Positions 14,301 through 25,849 are shown, numbered from the stretch's first letter. The stretch: DNA of 64,000 nucleotides from Hymenolepis diminuta (GCA_900708905.1 CAADRB010000003.1:1455397-1519396), one strand, 5' to 3'. Made by a program: numbers and translations. Notes: generated by a model from the sequence alone, not told the origin.

Positions 14301-17300
14301 CGAAAATTCACAATTTAATCAGTTTTGTTGTTTTGTTGAAGAATCATTAATAATAGTAAAAATAATCAAATCATTAAAATTCCCCTAAACTTGCGTCCTA
14401 GAAATGCACACATTTTGAACAATGGAAGTCTACCATGACGACTCTTTATTGTTCAACTAAACTAAAATATAGGCACTATTTGTAATTGACTAAATAAAAA
14501 ATGTTCCATTTCGTGTAAATTTAAACAAAAGAAAAGTCGTGGACCTCTGGCATTTAATTTATGGAAGGTTGGTAGAAAAACTTCCAAAAATCGGTCTTTC
14601 ACTGTAAAAATTTCATACACAACCCATCTTAAGAATTCTAACTTTGGGCACATTGAGGCTGATAACTGAGCTGCTTTGGGTCAGGACTCATGCCATCTCA
14701 GTCTTTACAGTTAACAACTTAATACTCCAGATATTCACATTAGCATTAGGTGGCTCTAAACAAATTCCGATACGGGAGTCCAAAAGCATATTAGTTGAGC
14801 TCAGATGAATATTATCGGGCGAAACAATTGCACTTTTTGCTTGCTGTGTTGACTTTTAAATATACATTAGAACTTCTCCGTGAATAAACACAATATCTCC
14901 ATTGTAATGTATAATCTCAAATATACATTTGTTTTATCCTTTTCTTGGCAGAAATTCGCTCGAGATTAACTAACCGTCGCTCCTCCGGAATGGATCAGCA
15001 TGACACCATCCACGAAGAGGACGAAAACGTTCCAGAGTCTTCTTCAAGCGATAATGAGAGCGATTGTAACAGCAGTAGCAGTTCAAGTCGAAGCAATTCC
15101 AGCTCCAGTTTAACCGGCGAAGACAGAGATGTTGATTCGAATTCGGTAGCTTCAGCCCCCTCCCAAATTGGAGAGTCAAATACTCCTCGTCCCCCAAAGC
15201 ACCCCCACCCACATACACATCATCACCATTATCATCATCACTCCAAGACGACATCAGTGAGAGGCTGTGATTTTCTCAGGGCTCAGGGTGGAAAGTGTTT
15301 GGTGCGCTTAAAGTACCATCGAACTGGTGGTCTGACTGTCATCTATCCGGAGGATTCTCTCTATTCAGCATTAAGACTTCTGGCACATTGTAAACTTCAC
15401 CGTCTACCTGTGTTTGATGACCCCATGAGCGGCAGCGGAAATCCCCTCTTCATTTTGACGCACAGATCTCTCCTAGCCTATCTCTATAAGAAACAGATTG
15501 ACCTCCCCAGGCCCAAGTATCTTCAAGTGCGTAAACTGGCTTTACTTGAACGCTAAACCAGTATATTATTTAATTAGAATTAATGAAGTTTATAACATAG
15601 GATAAATTAACTGTAAGCGGTTTTTTAATTAAAATTTGGATAGGTTAGAAGAAGTAATTTTCTCTATCACCCCTTTTCCAATATTATATATGGTCGTCAT
15701 CTTGATTCTTTCTTGTAAATTAGAAACATTAAATATTTATATTCATTAAACCATGAAAAATTTTTCCCCTTCATTATTTTATTTGTATTCAGAATAATAT
15801 ATAACTTGACTAGTATGAAATGGGTCTTAAAGATGAGATCGTCAAACACAAAATCGTTAATAAAGAAAATGAATATTGGGGAACAAATGAAGTAAATGTA
15901 TGTAGGGTTATATTGTTATGCGAGCCGCTTCTATTCTTTTGAATTATAATAATAATTATACTGAATTCTTGAATAAATTCAGTGCATATAATTCTGGCGG
16001 TTGCTAATATGAGAGAAGCCAACATAAATGTCGCCTCGTAGATTTTAGTTAAGTATCTTTTTGACTTTGTTGTCAAATTCTCTCTCGATTTTCTTGGTGA
16101 GAAAATTTATGAAGAGAAATTTCTGAGTTTGTGAATGTAATCGCATTCAACACTGAGTTATGTATCCAATGTATACTGACGCATATCATCTTTGCTTAGA
16201 TCAATATCAAATTCAATTGAATTAATTAATTTTGACAGTCGAAGATAAATTTTCATTTATCTAATATTATTATTATTATTATTCGAAAAAAACGTTTAAA
16301 AGAGGAAATATGACGTTTTTCACAACTGGAAATACAAGTGTATGTGTGTGTGTGTGCGTGTGCGCGCGCGAATGGGAGTTAATCTCATGTTTCCACTTTC
16401 ACAAAAATTTACAAATATTCCCCTTCTGAATGGCACATTTAGCATTTTAAAATGTTCTAATTTTCTTACCATTTACTCTGTGCTTTTTCATAACCGATTA
16501 ACTTGAATGGAAATAGGTAAATTAAATCTGCGATAACTATCGTGTCTCTAGTTAATGGCCGTATTATTGTATTATCAGGTAATAAGCCTATTTATTTAAA
16601 GTTCATATCAAGAATAAAAGAAAAAATAAATAACCCTTAGATTTTTAATACGTCATATGCTATGATTGGCCTTTTGCATACGGACAGTCTTTTCGAGCTC
16701 TTGGTAATAATTTCTAGCTTGATGGTCAAATTTATGAAAACATTTTCTCTTCAAATCGTTGAGCTATCTTGAATTCGCAGTGATTATACGTAAGCAACCG
16801 ATCAACTTTTAAATATAGGAAAAATGGTTGCGTCGACAATTTTTTTCCTTACGGACTTCTATTTGATGAAAAAATTTTAATCTAATGGCGTTCTGGTATT
16901 AGTTATTATTACTGCTGAAAATTAAAAAAAATATGTAATGCCGTTTTATCTCTTCCTTAATGGCATAACCGTTAAAGGAGGTGAGAAAAGAGCCATCACA
17001 AAGGGTACATTATTCTACTTTTTATTGTCAAAAGTATAAGAAAATGATAGACCAGCTGTCGAAAAGTTGGTACTCATCTGTGTAAACATCTCATGTTAGA
17101 CAGAATTGTTAACAGATTCTCCGCACTTTTGAATACTCTGATCAAATAAAATATTATAACACCGAATTCCCTTTCAAATTCTTCTATATTCTGCAAAATT
17201 TGGCGGAATTTCATAAGTTACACCTTCTTTGATATCTATAACTCATTAATATTTATATAACATCATCACCCGCGAAAGAGCGAAAGTATTTTATGATTTT

Positions 17301-20300
17301 TTAAATGTTAGAAGGCAAACATAGAGAAAATTGCAACCATATAAAAAGGAATCAATGAAAGGGTATCGAGGAATATGATTTGACTCTTGTTTTATTTAAT
17401 ATTTGGTTCCAGGTTGTAAACTTTTGCTCCCTACTTCATGCTCTAAGTTTGAAAGTTCATATTTCACGATTTGTTCATTTGTATTCTAAGCAGCTCTCTT
17501 TATTCGATGTCTAGAATTTATTTTTCAATTGACTAATTTAAACAGTCGTTCACGTCATTTCAATAATTTTATAGTAGTCAAGACGGTTGCAAGAAATACC
17601 GGCGGAAATAATTCCATCATAGTAGAATTTGTTAGAGTTCACTCAAGGTATACTCTATAAGGAAACATTTGGAAATTGAATGAAATATTTCGTAACTATA
17701 GACATGCAAATCTTGTATCAGTCTCCTTTAATTCTGAATGGCTTGTGTTTGAGAGACTCCATGTTTAAATATATTCATGCAAGAGTTTAGAAGTTAGCAC
17801 ATGCGGTAAATTAGTCTGGATAATTAAAGGGTTCACCTTTGAAATATCTTTTTTCTGCCATTTTAGATTTCAAACTATTGCTTCATCTTTATTATTTTTT
17901 TATTTTATTAGATTAGATAGAGTTAAACAATGCACAGTTTGAGAGAAAAAATTATTCCTCTGTCAAGGTTATTCTGGTAATTCTGAGACGCGATCAATTT
18001 CATAGTGACTTATCTTATACACTAATCATTAATTACATTTGACATATTACGAAAAGCAGGGCACAAAAAATTTGTCGCATTCCTTTATGTTAATAACACC
18101 TGAGACAAATTAAGTTATTTTGTCATATTTCTGATTGGTCTAAGGAAAAGACCAATCATAAGATAAAATCGATGGCTAATAGTCATCATGGACCAATTAC
18201 AGAACAGCGTGCATAGCCAACAAATGAAAAGTGATTATCGCTCAGCACGCTTATTAGCTATCGATTTTCTCTATAATAAATCCCACTTAGGTTAAATTGA
18301 TATGCATTTTTGCTTAGTCATTCACAAAATATTGTTGTACCTAGATTTTATAAATTGAAAATTCTGCCTGTGGAATTTTAATGATGATCCCTATCTAGTT
18401 TGCCATCTAAATGGAAAGCAATAAAATTCATAAACTTATTCATCAAAAATTTATTACTCAGTGTGTTATTTCGAAACTTTTGATCCTGTTCAGGGGAGAA
18501 ATTTCGATCTTATTCCTGCCAGACAGTCGAACAAACCGTACTCTTGAGTAATGTATTAATCATCCTCTCTTTAATATGCACCAGGCAAGATATTTCTAAA
18601 GATAATCCAGTTTTTTCACTTTAATTTAAAATCTGTTTGTGGCCAACTAATTTTCTTGATTTTTAAATACTGATGCAGCAAAAAGAGAATGTTTTGAATA
18701 ACGCATAGGTTTATTTTCAATTTCGAATCATAAAAGAATGTGCAGCTCATTTTTACGGTTAAATAAAATAGATTCCTTACTAAGGATATCAAATGAGAAT
18801 AAGAAAAAAACAATGGTTTATAAATAAATTGCTTTATGGGAAATCTAGATGTATTTAAATGTTTCAGTTTAATCAGCATAAATACTTTTAGGTTGCTGTT
18901 GGAACTATTTAACAGTTTACATCCAATTTTAGGCGCCACTCAAAGAAGCAGGAGTGGGGACCTACAAAAATCTCTCTTTGGTGCTTCCCTCCACAAAGCT
19001 CGTCGACGCCTTGGCCTTCTTCGAAAACGAAACTGTCTCTGTTCTTCCGGTGGTTGATTCCTTCTCCAATCGACGTCTTCTCGATATCTTCGCTAAATTT
19101 GATGTCATTGTGAGCACTGCCTCTTTGCTTTTTGTAAAAAGTATTAGCATTGCGTTCGCTCAAGCGAAAACTTTCTATTTTGATTCTTGAGGCCTAGTTT
19201 TTGACACTTCGATCTCATTGGTGGGACTGATTTATTATGACCTTGAACCGGCCAATCGATTTATGGCTAATCTAATTTATTATTCTTTTAGTGAAAGTCA
19301 GTAAGCTAATATTTCTCGCTGAAATGTTAATAAGGAAAAAAAGATAAAATTAAAATTTGTTAGAAATTTCTAATTTTTTAGAATGCGTTACACATTTCTT
19401 TGATTGGTCCATATACCCATTAACAGGTGCACTATTTAAATTTCATAAGAATTTATAATCGAAAATAACTGTAATATTCTATAAATATACAGGGGAAATT
19501 ACCGTTTTCACTATTTTCTCTTGAAATGAATTTGGGGTTTGCCGTTTGTTCAAGCTTTCTTTATCGTGTTTGGAGAAATTAATCTTTTATGCAAAACTTA
19601 CTTTGTACCATCTCCCTCACCGGTCGGAATTAATCGATGTGGTTGGCCAACTTCGTCACTGAGTGAGTGCCGATGAGTATCGATCTCTGACTTGGTAGAC
19701 GTGGAAATTAACTACCACACACTACCTATATTTTGTATACCTTAGAGTAACTTTTCATATTGTCTACGAAAAATCAGTTTCAGTAATCGATCTGTAATCA
19801 CCTTTCTATTAGGCTTTTAAATGCACAAAGCACTCTTTTCTTTAGTTGGTTTCTGGTAAGTCTTTTCGTGAAAGTAAAAACTGCGCTTTTATGGAAGTAT
19901 GGTTTATTTAACATGAGCTAAATGTCATTTAATTAAAACAAGCTAAGTAAACGTGGCACCATTAATCGACTTTTAATCAAAATTCTCTGAGGTTTAGATT
20001 AAAAAGCAATTTTTTAGCAATTAATTGAAATTTTATGAGGCTGTATTTAGCCTGTACTTTATCTTGATTAAGCGGGCCTTAAATTTTACAGGAGTTAAAT
20101 TTTGTTTTCGTTTTCCGAATCGCGGTTTTTTGCTTTAAGCCACTTGTCTTAAGGTGGTTTAAATGAACACAAATATAATACGTTAGTAGTTCGACATTAC
20201 TTCGATATATATATATATATAATGTTAGGTCTGCTTTTCGGGAGATTAAATTTTACGAAATGCAAACAATAAAATCATATGCTAATGATATGACGTTTAA

Positions 20301-23300
20301 AGTTAAAATGTACTTATTTTCAAAGAGAATGTAAATAAGATGTTGAATATATAAAAATTATTTATCTGGCGTTCCGGATGAATTTTTAAGAAATTAAAAT
20401 ATTAGAATTCTTCATTTTATTCTATTTAAAAAGTGTCATTTTAAATTGAAATATTTTAGTAGCTCTAAAGTGAGAGAGTTATGAAATAATTTTTTTTTCG
20501 CTCGTGAAAAGATGTTTCTTACTTATGTAACTCGCGGTGAATTACTTTAATACAATAAATAGAAAGAAGACAGAGAATGGGGGAGAGAGGAAAAATAGTA
20601 CAACAAATTCGATTTGACAATTTGGAAAACCGGTAATGAGACCGTCCAAGGTCATTACATTCTTCTCAGTCAGCTGAAGTTGATCAGTTCTCAACTAATC
20701 ATAAGTCGATCGGGATTGTCCGTAGCCATAAAGTAGGGCAAATAATTTCAAAATCCAAATTTAGAAAAAAGCACCAAAAGATTCAGCGATTAATGGAAAC
20801 AACCGAGGATTGCGCTCTTTTTCCTAAACAGGATATTAGTCAATTCTGACATCCTACTTTGTCAATTAATTTGTTTAAAAGTTTTTATTACAGCTGTCAA
20901 AACAAATATGCGGTGAATTAATTGTCATTTGGTTGTAATAAAAGGCGGTGAAATGCCATAAAAAGGCATGTAATTGTTTATTCGATTGTCCCAACTTCCA
21001 AAATGGATTGCGTTTCAAATTTAACCGCAATTTAAATGACAAAGGGAGTTAATTAATCTCAAGAAAATTAGTCACAATAAAATTTGTCCAAAATTTCATT
21101 CAGAAATTTGCTAACCGATATTTCAGTAAATAATAATGAAATAAATAATAAATAAATGAAATAATAATTAAATATTTTATTTTTAAATAATTATAATAAT
21201 AAATCATTATTATAGAATAATAGAAACTAATGAAACTGCAAAAATTTTGAAACGAGAGAATATTTGTTTGAAAAAGGGCTCGGAAACGATTTCATTTCAG
21301 AGTTATTTTCTCTCGAAAAATTTAAATAAATCTAATACTGTACTGATGTTATACTATTATTATTATTAAATTTAATTATTACGTTAAAATGGAAATGGCA
21401 TTTTTACTTTTTGTTAACTGTTTTTTTACGACTTAACATTTTTGACGTTATTGCATTTCTACGCCGGAAGTGAGTTCTTTTACGATGGTAAGAAAGTCAT
21501 AATGCGTACATTTATCGTAAAGAGACTACTTCCTGTAATAAATTTTATATCTACTGCCGTGATGATGGTAGCCATTTGCCAGTCGTCTAGCTGAAATAAT
21601 TCATAATTAGCATTCAATAAAACCCTAAAATATTAATGCACTAAAGTGGGAATAATACTCAATATTAGAAACTCTCTCTGTGTCTAGTTTCTTATCTTTT
21701 ATTCTAAATCTTAGTCCGTATTGTCAGTGTTCAGTTCAACAAAGTGAAACTGAGTTCAAAATTAATAAAAGGAAATGGTCGTAAGCACTTATCGTGTATA
21801 TGGAGATTAACATTCTGGTATCTTACTGTTTTTAAATTCACATTTTACAAACTTTCTTTTATCTAACATTAATCAGTACAATCGTTCGTGTCATTCACAA
21901 GGTGTACATCAATGGGCATTAAGCTCATGATCTTTAAATTCGCAAAAGAACTCGATTATAATCGCACAATTCAAGCAATAAAACGTTGCATAAACTTTCA
22001 TATTCACGTAACCAAATCTTTGCGTTATTATTAACCAATTTTTGTGGACTTTCCAAGTAATTTATAAAGAACATCCTCTTAAAATCAGGGCTGTCTTAAA
22101 TTCAATGATTTCCAACAAAAATCATTAATTAATTTCCCTGTATTTCCTGTAATTGAGTAATAATCAGTATTGATCACGAGATTATTGAAACATTGTGAAT
22201 CATTACTTATACTATTCCTTCCAGAATCTTCATAATAAAACTGGTTTTACATTGCCATAACTGTGAAGAGATTGGCAGAGTAGCAGGAATCGAAATCACC
22301 AGTCTGTAGAGCCACCGAATTTTAGGAGTTAATGAATCAGAACAAGACTATAGCTGAGAACTGGCAACAGCAGACAACAGTTCCAATAAAGTAGAAGTTA
22401 TATAGGCTAAAGTATATTGAATAAACCACGGCACGGATTCAAGAGAGGAGGGAGAGAGGAGATGAGATGGAAGCGTAGGAGCAGTTAACTGACAAGCATG
22501 TGCCTGTGTGTGGATATGTGAGTAGAAATCCAAAGAGAGTTAATATGAATCCGGACAGTTATGGAAAAAAAGAGAATCAATAAAGTCATCTAGATATGAT
22601 AGACAGAGGTTGAGCCATAGGAACATAAAGGGGAAAAATTAATTTATTTTCATAATGAATATGACTAAAGAGTAACTTTGGGAAATGCATAGTCATCCTT
22701 CAAGGTGATGGTTGGATTAAATGCATATTTCATTCACGAACTACATCCCGTAGAACACTAACGTGTGCTGTTAATTTTCTAGAGTTATTTCAAATTATTA
22801 GAACACAAAAATAATTTGGAAATTTAAAATTTCGATTAAGACCACCTTCTTTGATTAGGTAGGTAATTCCTAACTTGTCTTCTCCTAGAATAGGACCTTC
22901 CATTGATCTTACATTTGGCATAAAAATTGTCATTCTTAAGATTTAATGATATTTTTACTCCTTTTAGACCCTTATCCTGGCTGGAAAACATAAGAAACCT
23001 GACATGACTGTTCAAGATGTGCTTGATATATGCAAGGTTAGTTTCAATTTTCCCTCATTTCATCTCATAATCTTTCCCAAGAATTTCCAACTCTTTAATG
23101 CATTTATTGTTTATTACTCTGGCAGCTGAACCATTAATGCATAGAGCAATTATGACACCGATAAATACGACTTCTGAATCTTAAAGTGGTTTAATTATTC
23201 ATGCTACGCTGTTGTAATTAAATGCTATACAATTTGATGTATTCAAACGCACCAAAATAGGACTTATGGAAAACTATTGTGCCTTTTTATTCTCTTTTAA

Positions 23301-25582
23301 CTTCAAACAATCTTAACTACTAAAGGAGACCGAAGAAATTAAAACAGACTAGAAATAGTTCTGATCGATTCAAGATAGTCCAGGGTGGAAAGAAAACAAG
23401 AATTCAGTGATGAGGAGTGTTGATCTCTTCTGGAGTTACTCATCTATGTAAATTATGTTAAGAGGTCAGTGACATTGTCTGCGTAAGCTGGATGTGCTAT
23501 TAACACGATGTAGCCTAGCTTGACCTAATTTGTAGATTAGGAGGCACACTGAAAGTGCAGGGCAGTTTGTGAAATGGAAAGTTCTAGAGGTATGCAAAAT
23601 CATGGTCAGAGCATAAAAATTTGTTTTGGGAAGAAGATGAAAGGACTTCTCGCTAAGTGGTGGTGTGATATCTACTTAAAATCGGACGGATTAGATCATA
23701 TAGAAAGTATTTACAGGTATCGAATAGAAATTGATGATGATGACAATGATAATGTAATACGTTAACACTGGTCTGTCTAGATACCTCAATCGGGTAGAAT
23801 TTCTGTCCTTAAAAGTTGATTAATTATTAATAATTCTGCGCACGTGGAACATTAATGGAATCATTTCGTGATATTATCGTGAATCCCTTTTAAACTTCTT
23901 CTTAGTATGCAATTAAGTACCAGCAATAACAAATTCTTGAATCGAAATTGCAGATAAACAGCTAATTTTATCTCTACCTTCCTTACAATGGGAATGTTAA
24001 AATGCAAAATACTTAATATGTTTTCCTCTCTTTACCTTCAGCAAATTCACCGTGGAGTGATCCCCATTCCGGAGGGACAGAACAAATTCGACGTGGAAAT
24101 TTGTCAAACGACAGATACCATTCAGTTCGCATTGAATAAACTCATGCGCACTGGGGTAAGTTATTTTTACTTCCATCAAAAATTTTACTTCCGTTAATCC
24201 TAAAGCTAATTCTGTTTAAATAGCCCAACATTTTTATTTACCATCATAGTATTTGAAAATATTAGTAATAAAAATGAGAAGCAGAGTTATTTATTTCTTA
24301 AAATATTGTTGTTCTCTCACGAAACACTGATCGTGGAAAATTGAGACTGATCTTCTACAGCTTAATTCATCGAAAATTAGGCTCTTCCTAGTATGTGGGG
24401 GAAAAGTCCAAATTAACTTATAATTGAAGATTTAAGCAATTTTAGGCAGTATTTTTGGATCAAATACTAGGCTTCGAGTCTAAGTTTTATTCAGATCCAG
24501 TTCCAGTTTTTTTTTAAAGTTTATAAGAGGGTAGTACCAATCCTCGTTAATTCATAAATCGAGCGCACGCTCCTGTCGTCAGTAGATGCATTGCTTTAGG
24601 GTTTAAACTTTGAAAAAGGAGTTGGGAAACTTCCCTTATTTACAGCTCAATGTAGATGGAAGATTACGTGATTATTCGCTATATTCGAATATTTTTACAT
24701 TCAACCGACTGTGTTAATTTCCTTTTTTAGAAATTTAAGCAGTTCATTTATTCATAAGCCCATAATGCAATAAAGGTACAATTTAGGCTACAAACGAAGG
24801 ATATCTTCTATATTACGATAAGTCTGATAAAAGGAATAGTTTTTGCATTAAAAAACATCCTAAATAAAATTTCTTCTTATTTCTCATATATGCGTGAATC
24901 CGACTTCTAATGTTCATTGAAAAAATTTAACCAATATCTCTTGTTCATATCTTTGCAGTACCATCGACTGATACTCGTTGACAACCACGTTAACTGTCGT
25001 GTTGAAGGTGTGGTAAGTATCTCCGACCTCCTTTACTACATGGTTCTTCGACCTTCTCCACGCGGTCCCGTCGCCTCTGGCCACAGTTTGGACAAATCCT
25101 CCACGGAGGCCAAATCTACGGACGGGGAGGGGACCAATCCTGATTGGCTATTTTACTCCGAAAAAGACCCCAACGCAATGGGCCGAAGCCCCTGCGTTCC
25201 ACTAGTTAAAGATATTCCCGAGCCCTTTACCCCTAACAACAAAGAAGCGAAGACAACAACGTCCAGACCAGCAAAGCAAGGATCCAATCGACTACGTATG
25301 ACTTCGGAAAGCTCGGTGACAACTGGAAGTACCGTCTCTTCAAGGTCATCTTCAAGTTCTTCTACGACTTCTAATAGTTCCACATACTCCTCCTCATCAG
25401 GCTCCTCCGGCAGTACCTCCTCAACAACTTCGACAACTTCTAGATCAAGGTCAAGCTCTCCAAAGCGCACTCGAACTGTTGTTAACCCATCGAATTCAAA
25501 GGGACCTCCTAAGCGAGCCTCTATAGTCGATAATCGAAAAGGGGGTAACGGAAAGCCCCGTACGAAAACCGTTAGCTCATAA
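5294..25582 (+). CDS. PRKAG: 5'-AMP-activated protein kinase subunit gamma (four CBS domains), 8 exons
   Basis: Regulatory gamma subunit of the AMPK heterotrimer; in this family the four CBS motifs bind AMP, ADP and ATP and report cell energy state to the kinase. Coding exons: 5294-5333, 5462-5559, 7664-7913, 14952-15526, 18933-19109, 22968-23036, 24042-24155, 24959-25582; every intron is GT-AG and phases agree. From the ATG at 5309 the product is 643 residues; reading is open to 5294, so an upstream exon is possible. Family signatures: CYELMPESAKLV (about 23-34), IRAAPVWD (54-61), TINDF with D75, LHRLPVFD with H274, LTHR with R296, DIFAKFDVI with D373, YHRLILVD with H438, VSISD with D459. 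These match the Arg/His/Asp nucleotide contacts of animal gamma subunits. Vertebrate gamma1 is about 330 residues; the excess here is a ~110-residue Ser/acidic/His insert before CBS2 and a ~175-residue Ser-rich tail. Confidence 0.95.
5462..5559 (+). CDS. PRKAG: AMPK gamma exon: N-terminal conserved block
   Basis: Acceptor TTTATTTTTAG ends at 5461 and donor GTATGT starts at 5560; the exon ends on a codon boundary. Encodes ESEVYTVLFRHTTCYELMPE and then SAKLVTLDSILP, the conserved lead-in to CBS1 of animal gamma subunits. The open frame extends upstream to 5338, so an unspliced start at 5344 is possible but less attractive. Confidence 0.88.
5560..7663 (+). other. AMPK gamma intron (2.1 kb)
   Basis: AT-rich intron ending in a CT-dinucleotide run (7635-7653) that supplies the pyrimidine tract of the acceptor. 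No other feature recognised. Confidence 0.8.
7635..7653 (+). repeat. (CT)n microsatellite at a 3' splice site
   Basis: About nine CT units directly before the acceptor of the CBS1 exon; acts as its polypyrimidine tract. Confidence 0.85.
7664..7913 (+). CDS. PRKAG: AMPK gamma exon: CBS1
   Basis: Acceptor CAG at 7661-7663 follows a CT-dinucleotide tract; donor GTAAGT at 7914. Begins VGKAFRALCENAIRAAPVWD and includes GVLTINDFLEML, the CBS1 core, then a longer-than-usual Ser/Asn loop (GNNSSASSGNPNS) and EELESMPIKKWK. Ends with one base of a Glu codon (phase 1). Confidence 0.95.
9111..9422 (+). repeat. 310-bp dispersed repeat, copy A
   Basis: Clearly related to 44052-44340 and 44776-45084. Shared blocks include GGGGCCACAT at the start, GTCATGTCTCGTCG in the middle and AGACATCTGC near the end. 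It is non-coding and all three copies have the same orientation. This copy has TG...CA termini, as an LTR would, but no target-site duplication is evident. Family unknown. Confidence 0.8.
13195..13223 (+). promoter_or_regulatory. Heat-shock element with adjacent E-box
   Basis: TTCCAGAATGTTCTGGAA at 13206-13223 is four perfectly spaced alternating nTTCn/nGAAn units, the binding-site pattern of heat-shock factor. A CACGTG E-box lies ten bases upstream, and the surrounding ~120 bases are unusually CpG-rich for this intron. Whether it drives an internal promoter or enhancer is inference. Confidence 0.5.
14952..15526 (+). CDS. PRKAG: AMPK gamma exon: low-complexity insert plus CBS2
   Basis: Acceptor GGCAG ends at 14951; donor GTGCGT at 15527. 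The first ~110 residues form a Ser/Asp/Glu-rich and then His-rich stretch (His cluster about residues 208-221) absent from vertebrate gamma1. CBS2 follows: VIYPEDSLYSALRLL, CKLHRLPVFD, LFILTHRSLLAYL, ending in PRPKYLQ. The frame continues nine codons past the donor to a stop, but homology and phase support splicing at 15526. Confidence 0.92.
16339..16370 (+). repeat. (TG)n/(CG)n alternating purine-pyrimidine tract
   Basis: Thirty-two bases of nearly pure alternating TG, then CG; the kind of sequence able to adopt Z-DNA. Simple repeat inside an intron. Confidence 0.8.
18130..18268. repeat. Nested inverted repeat / hairpin region
   Basis: Three pairings: GATTGGTCT with AGACCAATC around a 7-base loop (about 18133-18157); AAAATCGATGGCTAATA (18165-18181) with its reverse complement at 18252-18268, one mismatch; and AGCGTGC (18206-18212) with GCACGCT (18245-18251). 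No protein content. Could be a small MITE-like relic or a structured intronic RNA. Confidence 0.55.
18933..19109 (+). CDS. PRKAG: AMPK gamma exon: CBS3
   Basis: Acceptor TTTTAG ends at 18932; donor GTGAGC at 19110; 59 codons in phase 0. Encodes GVGTYKNLSLVLPSTKLVDA, FENETVSVLPVVD and LLDIFAKFDVI. D373 of the DVI motif corresponds to the CBS3 nucleotide-binding Asp of animal gamma subunits. Confidence 0.95.
19628..19715 (-). repeat. tRNA-derived SINE-like repeat, fragment
   Basis: Read on the minus strand it has AGTCAGAGATCGATACTC, then GGCACTCA and GGCCAACCACAT. These correspond to the B-box and downstream body of the better copy at 39895-40135. Confidence 0.6.
22405..22720 (+). repeat. Purine-rich dispersed repeat copy
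   Basis: Starts near GTATATTGAATAAACCACGG, followed by GAGAGGAGGGAGAG-type purine tracts, a TGTGTG stretch and GGAACATAAAGGGG. The same order of blocks occurs at 59050-59430 and partly at 53005-53220 and 48877-48975. Family not identified. Confidence 0.55.
22968..23036 (+). CDS. PRKAG: AMPK gamma exon: CBS3-CBS4 link
   Basis: A 69-base phase-0 exon between CTTTTAG (ending 22967) and donor GTTAGT at 23037. Encodes TLILAGKHKKPDMTVQDVLD plus ICK, corresponding to the Asn-Asn-Leu-Asp region after the CBS3 Asp in vertebrate subunits. Confidence 0.88.
24042..24155 (+). CDS. PRKAG: AMPK gamma exon: first half of CBS4
   Basis: A 38-codon phase-0 exon between TTCAG (ending 24041) and GTAAGT at 24156. 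Encodes QIHRGVIPIPEGQNKFDVE and then QTTDTIQFALNKLMRTG, the helix-loop that precedes the HRLILVD strand in the next exon. Confidence 0.9.
24959..25582 (+). CDS. PRKAG: AMPK gamma last exon: end of CBS4 and Ser-rich tail
   Basis: Acceptor TTTGCAG ends at 24958; stop TAA at 25580-25582. Begins YHRLILVDNH, then VEGVVSISDLLYYMVLRP, which closes CBS4. From about residue 468 a ~175-residue tail follows, with dense Ser/Thr runs (about 565-605) and then an SPKR/TRT basic segment. The tail has no vertebrate gamma1 counterpart and looks disordered, with many possible phosphorylation sites. The frame is fully open. Confidence 0.93.
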   Translation, partial: YHRLILVDNHVNCRVEGVVSISDLLYYMVLRPSPRGPVASGHSLDKSSTEAKSTDGEGTNPDWLFYSEKDPNAMGRSPCVPLVKDIPEPFTPNNKEAKTTTSRPAKQGSNRLRMTSESSVTTGSTVSSRSSSSSSTTSNSSTYSSSSGSSGSTSSTTSTTSRSRSSSPKRTRTVVNPSNSKGPPKRASIVDNRKGGNGKPRTKTVSS

Positions 25583-25843
25583 CCTTCCTCCCCCACCCCA
25601 CATGCCTATTTACCCAATCTTCTGCTAAAGCCTTTCATTATCAAAAGCTTACATTGCACACGCCTTGCACCGACGGAATAACATCTGATCCCCTCTTACT
25701 GATCTTTTGTCTACTTTTCCAAAAAAGAGAAATACCAATTGATAAAACTCACTCCCCCCTCCTTTCTCCAACTCTCCTCTTATATATATATATATTACAC
25801 GTGTGTAAAGACAAAAACTACAGACTTATTTTTATCGAACAAT

Positions 25844-25849
25844 AATAAA
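25844..25849 (+). terminator. Candidate AMPK gamma polyadenylation signal
   Basis: AATAAA about 260 bases after the AMPK gamma stop, the first canonical signal downstream. Confidence 0.5.

Larger units (their letters stand above)
7914..14951 (+). other. AMPK gamma intron (7.0 kb)
   Basis: Longest intron of the gene. It contains one copy of the 310-bp dispersed repeat (9111-9422), a C/T-rich low-complexity block (about 11800-12240) and a CpG-richer patch with a heat-shock element (13110-13260). No nested coding gene recognised. Confidence 0.8.
15527..18932 (+). other. AMPK gamma intron (3.4 kb)
   Basis: AT-rich intron with an ATT run (16265-16282), a TG/CG tract (16339-16370) and the inverted-repeat structure at 18130-18268. 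No coding content recognised. Confidence 0.8.
19110..22967 (+). other. AMPK gamma intron (3.9 kb)
   Basis: Contains a reverse SINE-like copy (19628-19715), an AT microsatellite (20204-20221), an extreme AT low-complexity block (about 21120-21215) and a purine-rich repeat copy (22405-22720). Confidence 0.8.

Noticed and set aside
14970..15254. 94-residue minus-strand frame under the AMPK gamma insert
   Set aside because: Antisense shadow of a supported coding exon.
25153..25596. 147-residue acidic open frame on the minus strand
   Set aside because: Antisense shadow of the Ser/Thr-rich AMPK gamma tail; its Glu/Asp/Leu/Val richness is the complement of the Ser codons.
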